From the NCBI GenBank assembly GCA_017163975.1, contig JAFFSR010000221.1, forward strand, positions 2,294,001-2,358,000: a DNA stretch of 64,000 nucleotides. Reading direction: 5' to 3'. Position numbers and translations under genes: made by a program. The notes under the pieces are model-generated. The model ran no database searches. It was not told where the DNA came from and saw nothing but the letters and a program-made list of their open reading frames with translations. Shown piece by piece: positions 1-10,787 of this stretch (positions are counted from its first letter, which is position 1; every line of letters starts with the position of its first letter). Source of the stretch: Anastatus disparis (lineage: Eukaryota; Arthropoda; Insecta; Hymenoptera; Eupelmidae).

Positions 1-224
1 TTTTGTACAATCCCCTTAAAAATTGTAAGATATATAAAACACATTGTCTTTAAATGCAATTTAAAATAAATACAAAAATATATTGTATTTACAACCATAT
101 CCACATATTTACTTATCGTTTCCTGTACTCAAAAAAAAGATGAAAAATAGGTTTTTTAAAACATTTTTAAGATATGGATTTTTAGGTCAAGCTATAAAAT
201 AATCATTATTACTTTTTAATAATT

Positions 225-3200
225 TCAAGAATACCTAAGAACATTGTTTGGACTTGTTAGTGAGCGCGACGGCACAAGTTGAGATTTATTGATATAGTCA
301 AACGCACTATTATGCTTTTTTTGATAATTGTAGAATTCGCCTATCCTATAAGCTGGAACTAAATTCAAATTGAAATGATGCTGCATTTGAAGGTTAAACA
401 TGTTTTGAGGAGCTTCACTTGCTCGTTGATCAAAGTTTTCGATAGTGGCTTCACTGGTAGAAGTTTGCCAATTTGGGTAATAGGAACAGTTAAGCTGTTG
501 TCTATTCCTATGGAAATGTCGTTCACCTAAAAACAGACCAGGTTGATCATTTGATGTTGTGGATCCATTGCTAATGTTACTGCTGTCTGATGTCATTGGT
601 GAACAAATAAATTGAACATTCTTCTCTTCATCGTTGTTCTTGCCCTTTACATTAATGTCTTGTTGGCTCGACTCCTGTTGTTGCTTAGTCAGCAGAGTTG
701 GAATCAAAGTCTCTTGCTGCTCATCAGCAGCTTGCAAATTTTCCTTTCTATGAATTGAAGCTCGACGATTTTTAAACCATATTCTGACGATATATAGTGA
801 CAAGTTTAACTTCTCTGCAACCTCTTTGCTCTCAACTTGTGTAGGATACTTTGTTCTGTCGAAGAGAGTTTCAAGAATCTCTAATTGAGTCTTGCTAAAT
901 ATCGTTCTTGGGCGACGTTGTCTTACTGATCCTGGAATAATGAAAAATAAATTGAATATTCCACTTATTTTTTAAAAATTATGTGATTATAAATTTATGT
1001 TATATTGTTAATATTTTAAATCTTCATCAAATCATTTATGTGCATTATTAAGTTTGTAAATACTTTTACATCAATCCATCACGACCTTTACAAATATACA
1101 CGTACGCTTATGTTATATTTGAAAAGTTCTAATTCAACTTACCTTGAGGAGATGACATTATGATTGACTTCTTTTCCAGAGATTCTACAGGAACCAGCAT
1201 CTCATCAGATGCAGACGGTCCACCGTACGGAGCCGCTGTTGGATTTTCTATAGAAATAACAAAACATTTTTGCATGTGTTCTGATAAGCAAGCCATTTTC
1301 TTCGTACGTTTGTTATATTTAAGAATTTTTAGTTTAACTTACCTTCAGGAGAAGGCACTATTATTGATTTATTTGTTTCATTTATAAGTCGACGATTTTG
1401 AAACCATCTTTCGATTGTAGAGTCTGGCAAGTTTAACTTCTTTGCAATCTCCTGGCGCTCAAAATTGTTCGGATGCTGTGTTTTGCGGAAGAAAGTTTCA
1501 AGAATCTCTAATTTCGCCTCGCTAAATATCGTTCTTTCGTGATGTCCTTTCACTGATTCTGGAATAATGAAAAATAAATTAAATATTTTACTTATTTTTT
1601 TTTAAATTATGTGATTATAAATTTATGTACACTGTAATATTGTTAATATTTTAAATATTCATCAAATCATTTATGTGCATTATTAAGTTTGTAAATACTT
1701 TTACATCAATCCAACACGACCTTTACAAATATACACGTACGCTTATGTTATATTTGAAAAGTTCTAATTCAACTTACCTTGAGGAGATGGCATTATGATT
1801 GACTTCTTTTCCAGAGATTCTACAGGAACCGACATCTCATCAGATGCAGACGGTCCACCGCACGGAGCCGCTGTTGGATTTTCTATAGAAACAACAAAAC
1901 ATTTTTGCATGTGTTCTGATAAGCAAGCCATTTTCTTCGTACGTTTGTTATATTTAAGAATTTTTAGTTTAACTTACCTTCAGGAGAAGGCACTATTATT
2001 GATTTTTTTGTGTCATTTATAAGTCGACGATTTTGAAACCATCTTTTGATTGTAGAGTCTGGCAAGTTTAACTTCTTTGCAATCTCCTGGCGCTCAAATA
2101 TGTTCGGATGCTGTGTTTTGCGGAAGAAAGTTTCAAGAATCTCTAATTTCGCCTCGCTAAATATCGTTCTTTCGTGATGTCCTTTCACTGATTCTGGAAT
2201 AATGAAAAATAAATTAAATATTTTACTTATTTTTTTTTAAATTATGTGATTATAAATTTATGTACACTGTAATATTGTTAATATTTTAAATATTCATCAA
2301 ATCATTTATGTGCATTATTAAGTTTGTAAATACTTTTACATCAATCCAACACGACCTTTACAAATATACACGTACGCTTATGTTATATTTGAAAAGTTCT
2401 AATTCAACTTACCTTGAGGAGATGACATTATGATTGACTTCTTTTCCAGAGATTCTACAGGAACCAACATCTCATCAGATGCAGACGGTCCACCGTACGG
2501 AGCCGCTGTTGGAAAACCTAAAGACAGACCAGGTTGATCATTTGATGTTGTGGATCCATCGCTAATGTTACTGCTGTCTGATGTCATTGGTGAACAAATA
2601 AATTGAACATTCTTCTCTTCATCGTTGTTCTTGCCCTTTACATTAATGTCTTGTTGGCTCGACTCCTGTTGTTGCTTAGTCAGCAGAGTTGGAATCAAAG
2701 TCTCTTGCTGCTCATCAGCAGCTTGCAAATTTTCCTTTCTATAAATTGAAGCTCGACGATTTTTAAACCATATTCTGACGATATATAGTGACAAGTTTAA
2801 CTTCTCTGCAACCTCTTTCCTCTCAACTTGTGTAGGATACTTTGTTCTGGCGAAGAGAGTTTTAAGAATCTCTAATTGAGACCTGCTAAATCTAGTTCTT
2901 GGGCGACGTTGTCTTACTGATCCTGGAATAATGAAAAATAAATTGAATATTCCACTTATTTTTTAAAAATTATGTGATTATAAATTTATGTTATATTGTT
3001 AATATTTTAAATCTTCATCAAATCATTTATGTGCATTATTAAGTTTGTAAATACTTTTACATCAATCCATCACGACCTTTACAAATATACACGTACGCTT
3101 ATGTTATATTTGAAAAGTTCTAATTCAACTTACCTTGAGGAGATGACATTATGATTGACTTCTTTTCCAGAGATTCTACAGGAACCAGCATCTCATCAGA

Positions 3201-5922
3201 TGCAGACGGTCCACCGTACGGAGCCGCTGTTGGATTTTCTATAGAAATAACAAAACATTTTTGCATGTGTTCTGATAAGCAAGCCATTTTCTTCGTACGT
3301 TTGTTATATTTAAGAATTTTTAGTTTAACTTACCTTCAGGAGAAGGCACTATTATTGATTTATTTGTTTCATTTATAAGTCGACGATTTTGAAACCATCT
3401 TTTGATTGTAGAGTCTGGCAAGTTTAACTTCTTTGCAATCTCCTGGCGCTCAAATATGTTCGGATGCTGTGTTTTGCGGAAGAAAGTTTCAAGAATCTCT
3501 AATTTCGCCTCGCTAAATATCGTTCTTTCGTGATGTCCTTTCACTGATTCTGGAATAATGAAAAATAAATTAAATATTTTACTTATTTTTTTTTAAATTA
3601 TGTGATTATAAATTTATGTACACTGTAATATTGTTAATATTTTAAATATTCATCAAATCATTTATGTGCATTATTAAGTTTGTAAATACTTTTACATCAA
3701 TCCAACACGACCTTTACAAATATACACGTACGCTTATGTTATATTTGAAAAGTTCTAATTCAACTTACCTTGAGGAGATGACATTATGATTGACTTCTTT
3801 TCCAGAGATTCTACAGGAACCGACATCTCATCAGATGCAGACGGTCCACCGCACGGAGCCGCTGTTGGATTTTCTATAGAAACATCAAAACATTTTTGCA
3901 TGTGTTCTGATAAGCAAGCCATTTTCTTCGTACGTTTGTTATATTTAAGAATTTTTAGTTTAACTTACCTTCAGGAGAAGGCACTATTATTGATTTTTTT
4001 GTGTCATTTATAAGTCGACGATTTTGAAACCATCTTTTGATTGTAGAGTCTGGCAAGTTTAACTTCTTTGCAATCTCCTGGCGCTCAAATATGTTCGGAT
4101 GCTGTGTTTTGCGGAAGAAAGTTTCAAGAATCTCTAATTTCGCCTCCCTAAATATCGTTCTTTCGTGATGTCCTTTCACTGATTCTGGAATAATGAAAAA
4201 TAAATTAAATATTTTACTTATTTTTTTTTAAATTATGTGATTATAAATTTATGTACACTGTAATATTGTTAATATTTTAAATCTTCATCAAATCATTTAT
4301 GTGCATTATTAAGTTTGTAAATACTTTTACATCAATCCAACACGACCTTTACAAATATACACGTACGCTTATGTTATATTTGAAAAGTTCTAATTCAACT
4401 TACCTTGAGGAGATGACATTATGATTGACTTCTTTTCCAGAGATTCTACAGGAACCAACATCTCATCAGATGCAGACGGTCCACCGTACGGAGCCGCTGT
4501 TGGAAAACCTAAAAACAGACCAGGTTGATCATTTGATGTTGTGGATCCATCGCTAATGTTACTGCTGTCTGATGTCATTGGTGAACAAATAAATTGAACA
4601 TTCTTCTCTTCATCGTTGTTCTTGCCCTTTACATTAATGTCTTGTTGGCTCGACTCCTGTTGTTGCTTAGTCAGCAGAGTTGGAATCAAAGTCTCTTGCT
4701 GCTCATCAGCAGCTTGCAAATTTTCCTTTCTATGAATTGAAGCTCGACGATTTTTAAACCATATTCTGACGATATATAGTGACAAGTTTAACTTCTCTGC
4801 AACCTCTTTGCTCTCAACTTGTGTAGGATACTTTGTTCTGTCGAAGAGAGTTTCAAGAATCTCTAATTGAGTCTTGCTAAATATCGTTCTTGGGCGACGT
4901 TGTCTTACTGATCCTGGAATAATGAAAAATAAATTGAATATTCCACTTATTTTTTAAAAATTATGTGATTATAAATTTATGTTATATTGTTAATATTTTA
5001 AATCTTCATCAAATCATTTATGTGCATTATTAAGTTTGTAAATACTTTTACATCAATCCATCACGACCTTTACAAATATACACGTACGCTTATGTTATAT
5101 TTGAAAAGTTCTAATTCAACTTACCTTGAGGAGATGACATTATGATTGACTTCTTTTCCAGAGATTCTACAGGAACCAGCATCTCATCAGATGCAGACGG
5201 TCCACCGTACGGAGCCGCTGTTGGATTTTCTATAGAAATAACAAAACATTTTTGCATGTGTTCTGATAAGCAAGCCATTTTCTTCGTACGTTTGTTATAT
5301 TTAAGAATTTTTAGTTTAACTTACCTTCAGGAGAAGGCACTATTATTGATTTTTTTGTGTCATTTATAAGTCGACGATTTTGAAACCATCTTTTGATTGT
5401 AGAGTCTAGCCAGTTTATCTTCTTTGCAATCTCCTGGCGCTCAAATATGTTCGGATGCTGTGTTTTGCGGAAGAAAGTTTCAAGATTCTCTAATTCCGTC
5501 TCACTAAATATCGTTCTTTCGTGATGTCCTTTCACTGATTCTGGAATAATAAAAAATAAATTAAATATTTTACTTATTTTTTTTTAAATTCTGTGATCAT
5601 AAATTTATATACTCATATTGTATATTGTTAATATTTTCTATTTTCATCAAATCATTTGCATGCATTATTAACTTTGCAAATGTTTTTACATTAATCTGTC
5701 ACGACCTTTACAAATATATGCGTACGCTTATGTTATATTTGAAAATTTTTAGTTCAACTTACCTTGAGGAGATGACATTATTGTTGACTTTTCTGGAGAT
5801 TCCACAGGAACCAATATCTCATTAGATGCAGACGGTCCACCGCACGCAGCAGCCGTTGAATTTACTATACTAATAACTGGAGTTTCAACACATGTCTGCT
5901 TGTCTTCTGATAAGTGAGCCAT
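225..5922 (-). CDS. Multi-homeodomain protein (eight Otx/bicoid-like homeodomains), 14 exons
   Basis: Proposed exons, from high to low coordinate: 5922-5763, 5540-5325, 5262-5125, 4913-4404, 4184-3969, 3906-3769, 3549-3334, 3271-3134, 2922-2413, 2193-1978, 1915-1778, 1558-1343, 1280-1143, 931-225. Each has an AG acceptor and a GTAAGT-type donor. All junctions are phase 1, and the lengths sum to 1219 codons including TGA. The protein would be 1218 aa. Homeodomains lie in the exons at 5540, 4913, 4184, 3549, 2922, 2193, 1558 and 931; all keep R5, F8, L16, F20, W48, F49, N51 and R53. The exons at 4913, 2922 and 931 encode WFKNRR (K50), the other five WFQNRR (Q50). Resemblance to Otx is seen in the TKYP and TQHP turn and LNLPDST before helix 3. 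Short linkers ending SSPQG or PSPEG separate the domains, and a Gln/Asn-rich tail ends the protein. A nuclear DNA-binding role follows from the family. The linker exons keep an ATG just upstream, so several shorter transcripts are possible instead. An exon upstream of the first ATG is also possible. Confidence 0.7.
1143..5262 (-). repeat. Nested tandem repeat of homeodomain exons (1991-base and 635-base periods)
   Basis: Equivalent points recur at 1160, 3151 and 5142, exactly 1991 bases apart. Within that, 1160 to 1795 and 3151 to 3786 are 635 bases apart. The 635-base unit is one linker exon plus one Gln50 homeodomain exon with their introns. The 1991-base unit is linker, Q50 exon, linker, Q50 exon and one K50 exon. 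Copies differ by only scattered substitutions, including in introns, so the expansion is recent or homogenised by gene conversion. A collapsed or misassembled array must also be considered. Confidence 0.92.
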
Positions 5923-5988
5923 TCTCGCTGCTTTTAATTGATTTATGGAAGAAGTAACGTGAATTCGTAGCTTTAATAAAAGACTCAA

Positions 5989-8180
5989 GTTTTCCTCTTT
6001 GTAATCCCTTCAAAAAATAAAAGATTACATTAGTTGATATTTTATAAATTTGTTCATGTTAACTATTTGTTTATGTATTTACTTTGAATAACATTTGGCG
6101 ATAAATAATAATTAAATGAAAACGACAACAGTTAAATATTGAAGTAAAAAAATAATTATTATCAAAATTTCTAAAATTTTCTCTTAAATTAGAAATAAAT
6201 TTATTTTTCAAATCTTTAAAAACATAGAAGTTGTAAATGTTCAATTCAAAACTTATAATTTTTTAATCTCTATTGTCAAAACGTCAAATATTCATTTTGA
6301 CAGGTAAAAGAAAAAGTAACATTCGCATCATGTAAACATACTCTCAAAAAACGAGCTTAAAAAAGCTTGCCTGCTATGAAAAACATGAACATTATAGCAT
6401 TGTGATAATTTTTGCAAGAGGCAAATTATTATCTATTTATTTTTATTAATCTTTTCTTACTTTCTTATGAATATTTTTTTTTTTATCTGTCCCAACTGGC
6501 TGAACTTAAAGTTGAATAACATTTCATGAAAGTTCTATTTATTTTTAATTATTTTCAATTTATATTTATTTGTAGTTTTTGAAAAAATAAGTTTGAAACA
6601 ATAGTTTTGCATGAATAACAATATTTATTTTAAATAATAAAATAATTTCACTGTGATGGTTAATTTTAATTTTACTATAAAAAATGTGACTTTTTAAAGT
6701 GTAAAATTTAACGTGTGCTAAATTGTACTCATGCGTAGATTGCTTTTATTTAAAATTTATCACGAAAATAAAATTTATATTTTTTTTCAATAGTCAAATG
6801 GTCATAAGAAAATAATAAAATGTACATAAATAAATATAGAAAAGTTGAGTGTTATAAAAAGTATACTTAATTTTATCAATTAGACTGTGTAGAAAGCTTT
6901 GAGAGGAACGTTGAATTCAAAAATTAGAAAAAAAACAACGCCATTTTAAACCGTTTCGTATTTTCTCAGAGGAATTGTGATGACACTATGAATTTCTTAA
7001 TAGAAGCTTATAATATAAGAAGACACGTATTTCGTTTATTTACAAATATTGTTCAGCGGACAATAGTAATAATGATCAATTAATAACCGAATCTTAACAT
7101 ATTACTACCTTAAAATCTCAAAGTTTACTTCCTCATAAATTAAAATTTTAAATGTTTTATTTTTTAAATTAAATCATATCGCATTTTAGAATAGATTATT
7201 CTTTCACATTTAAAAAGAGGCCGTTTCAAATTTAATTAGCGTTTGCTATGGTTATTAATAAAAAGCAAAAATAAACAGGATATTGTATATAAATAGTGAA
7301 ATATAAATAGTGAGAATCAGTAATTACAATGAACTTTTGTAATTTATTTTAATTTCTTTACTAAATGGAATTTTCGTAATAATTGATTCTTTATTATCGT
7401 GTTTGAAAAAGATCCCAAAAATACTAGTCACGCGACGCGCGCTAAAGATTTCTAGTAACTAATATTTGGAAACGAAAAATAGTAAAGAGCTACTAACTTA
7501 ATTTATATTACTGATAATTATTATTTATAATATCACTAGTTTGAAAATGAAGACAGAAACTGTCAATAATGATTCACACAATTTCATTCGTTTCCTTTTT
7601 TTTATCAGAAACAAATTTTTTGTCGCAACTAAACTGTGGCACTTACTTTTTCGAACTTAAGATAATTTTGAAATTTCGTTTATTCCAGACTTGGAACTTA
7701 AATAAGTATTCACTGAATATAGAATTATGAAAAACAGATTTTGATCTGATCTGTTAGAGGTTCAACTTTAAAATGTGCGAATTTTAGAATTAACTTGAGG
7801 CTCATCTTATTTTAGGATTGTCGAATTGCGCACACCTGTAGGTTATTGAATGTGCGAGGTGGGGATGAATAAACTTAAACATGCTGAGGAAAATGCTCAA
7901 GTTTTTCGTCGCGAATTGACATATGTAAAATTTTATGCTATTATATTCCAATATTTATTTATTATAAATCTTTTTGTTGATGTTATTATGTTACGTGTTA
8001 TTACGTTTTATTTTTAAATTTTTACGTATCTATACCTATTTTTGTATTTTTAAAACCTAGACCTACAATTCATACCTAAATGTTTATGCGATCTTAAAAA
8101 TTCAATAATTTTTAATAAGCTTTATAAATATAAATATTTTGGCTTTGATTAAAACTGTCAAAAATAATCAATTTTTTTTT
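5989..8180. other. Upstream region of the eight-homeodomain gene, no gene seen
   Basis: About 2.2 kb of AT-rich DNA conserved between the two duplicates. I see no coding exon. Short fragments such as the one near 7855 (ATGTGCGAGGTGGGGATG) are open in one copy but shifted in the other. The promoter of the homeobox gene should lie here, but no TATA or initiator can be assigned with confidence. Confidence 0.5.
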
Positions 8181-8364
8181 TTATTTAACGCCGCTGTATT
8201 TTTGCTATTATTGAAATGCTAATTAGCGACGGAGCTTGTCGGTGTGTTTATGAACAAATGTAACGTACAGTGGTGCTTGTATGATTCAGCCGAGAGCGGG
8301 ATTCGAACTCGAAACCTCGAGATTACGAATCCAACGCTCTATTGACTGAGCCACAGATCGGCTC
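8181..8364 (-). mobile_element. tRNA-derived SINE, full-length copy
   Basis: On the minus strand the copy starts with a tRNA-like head (GTGGCTCAGTCAATAGAGCG as the A-box region, GAGTTCGAATCCC as the B-box). It continues through a body and ends in the family tail with CTAATTAGC and a final ACAGCG(G)CGTTAAATAAA-type sequence. The anticodon-like triplet in the head is CGT, suggesting a tRNA-Thr-like ancestor. Confidence 0.85.
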
Positions 8365-8990
8365 ATTTAATATGTTTTAAATTGAATACTTTTTTAAGAT
8401 AGAGGTTTCGTAAAAAGAGGAGAAAATTATTATTTTTGGTATTCTTTTTAAATTTTATTAAAGACAACTTATTTCTAATTACAATTATTTATGAGGCATC
8501 ATTGGCGTATAAAATTAAATACATTGTAAGAAACATCTAATCGATATACATATATTTATGCTTTATTTACATTGTTGTAGGTTTTATTTCTAACTATCAA
8601 TATACTAAACTGATATATAAAAATAATGTTGAAGACTAAACAATTATCAATATAAAATTATTGACGAGACTAAATTAGTGTTGGGCAACTCTTTTTGACC
8701 TTAAATTTATACTTTAATTCATGATACATACTTATTTTTCTAAATTTAAACGTGCACTTCAAAGTTATTTGTACAATATTTTGTACGATTTCCTTAAAAA
8801 TTGTAAGATATATAAAACACGTTGTCTTTAAATGTTGACAAAAATATATAGTATTTACAACCATATCGACATATTTACTTATCATTTCCTGTACTCAAAA
8901 AAAAGATGAAAAATAGGTTTTTAAATACATTTTTAAGATATGGATTTTTAGGTCAAGCTATAAAATAATCGTTATTACTTTTTAATAATT

Positions 8991-10721
8991 TTAAGAATAC
9001 CTAAGAATATTGCATGGATTTGTTAGTAAGTACGACGGTACAGGTTGAAAATTATTTAAATTGTACAACGTACTATTATACATTTGTTGATCATTGTATA
9101 ATTGGCCTATCCTATAAGCTGGGACTAAATTCAGATCTAGTTGATGCTGCATTTCAAGGTTAAACATGTTTTGATAGGCTTCACGTGTTTGTTGATCAAA
9201 GTTTTCGTTAGTGGCTTGACTGGTAGAAGTTTGCCGATTTGGGTGATACGAGTAATTAAGCTGTTGCCTATTCCTATGGAAATGTTGTTCACCTAAAAAC
9301 AGACCAGGTTGATCATTTGATGTTGTGGGCGCATCGCTAAAATTTCTGTTCTCTGATGTCATCGATGGAGAAATAAATTGAATATTTTTCTCTTCATCAT
9401 TGTTCTTGTCCTTTACATTAATGTCTTGTTGGCTCGGCTCCTGTTGTTGCTTGGTCAGCAGATTTGGAGTCAAATTCTCTTGTTCCTCATCGGCAGCTTG
9501 CAAATGTTGCCTTCTATCTCTAGATAGAGTAAAAGCTCTAGCTCGACGATTTTTAAACCATATTTTGACGTTAGATTCTGACAAGTTTAACTTCTCTGCA
9601 ATCTCTTCGAGCTCAACTTTTGTAGGATACTTTGTTCTGTCGAAGTAAGTTTTAAAAATCTCTACTTGAGTCTTGCTAAATGTCGTTCTTCCGCGACGTT
9701 GTTTTACTGATTCTGGAATAATGAAAAATAAATTGAATATTCCACTTATTTTCTTAAAATTATGTGATTATAAATTTATGTTATATTGTTAATATTTTAA
9801 ATCTTCATCAAATCATTTATGTGCATTATTAACTTTGTAAATGCTTTTACATCAATCTATCACGACCTTTACAAATATACACGTACGCTTATGTTATATT
9901 TGAAAAGTTCTAGTTCAACTTACCTTGAGGAGATGGCATTATGATTGACTTCTTTTCCAGAGATTCTACAGGAACCAACATCTCATCAGATGCAGACGGT
10001 CCACCGCACGGAGCCGCTGTTGGATTTTCTATAGAAACAACAAAACATTTTTGCATGTATTCTGATAAGCAAGCCATTTTCTTCGTACGTTTGTTATATT
10101 TATGAATTTTTAGTTTAACTTACCTTCAGGAGAAGGCACTATTCTAGATTTTTTTGTGTCATCTATAAGTCGACGATTTTTAAACCATCTTTTGATTGTA
10201 GAGTCTGGCAAGTTCAACTTCTTTGCAATCTCCTGGCGCTCAAATATGTTCGGATGCTGTGTTTTGCGGAAGAAAGTTTCAAGATTCTCTAATTCCGTCT
10301 CGCTAAATATCGTTCTTTCGTGATGTTCTTTCACTGATTCTGGAATAATAAAAAATAAATTAAATATTTTACTTATTTTTTTTTAAATTCTGTGATTATA
10401 AATTTATATACTCATATTGTATATTGTTAATATTTTCTATTTTCATCAAATCATTTGCATGCATTATTAACTTTGTAAATGTTTTTACATTAATCTGTCA
10501 CGACCTTTACAAATATATGCGTACGCTTATGTTATATTTGAAAATTTTTAGTTCAGCTTACCTTGAGGAGATGACATTATTGTTGACTTTTCTGGAGATT
10601 CCACAGGAACCAACATCTCATTAGATGCAGACGGTCCACCGCACGCAGCAGCCGTTGAATTTACTATACTAATAACTGGAGTTTCAACACATGTCTGCTT
10701 GTCTTCTGATAAGTGAGCCAT
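8991..10721 (-). CDS. Two-homeodomain protein, four-exon paralogue of the 225-5922 gene
   Basis: Proposed exons are 10721-10562 (ATG), 10339-10124, 10061-9924 and 9712-8991 (TGA). They have phase-1 junctions throughout and total 412 codons, giving 411 aa. The first homeodomain lies in the exon at 10339 and carries WFKNRR, so residue 50 is Lys, unlike its five Gln50 counterparts in the neighbouring copy. The second, in the exon at 9712, is also K50 but has Phe at core position 16. The tail is Gln/Asn-rich and aligns with that of the other gene. Otx-type landmarks include TKYP and [18 protein letters not shown]. This simple layout (start exon, homeodomain, linker, homeodomain plus tail) looks like the pre-amplification state. 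The 62-base intron between 10124 and 10061 uses an acceptor nested just after an ATG (MACLSE). Either that intron is real or the linker exon begins a second transcript. The orthologous family name is not certain. Confidence 0.72.
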
Positions 10722-10787
10722 TCTCGCTGCTTTTAATTGATTTATGGGAGAAGTAACGTGAATTCGTAGCTTTAATAAAACACTCAA

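Larger units (their letters stand above)
1..8316. repeat. Left copy of large tandem segmental duplication
   Basis: Sequence from base 1 (tail of the homeobox gene) matches 8772 onward. The region upstream of the gene, about 5600-8316, matches about 10400-13113 almost base for base, including a SINE at the same place. The left copy contains the extra exon repeats, so it is longer. Its left boundary is outside the window. Confidence 0.9.

Noticed and set aside
1160..1387. Repeated 75-codon plus-strand frames (also at 1795, 3151, 3786 and 5142)
   Set aside because: They are antisense to the linker exons and their introns; the repetition follows from the exon amplification.
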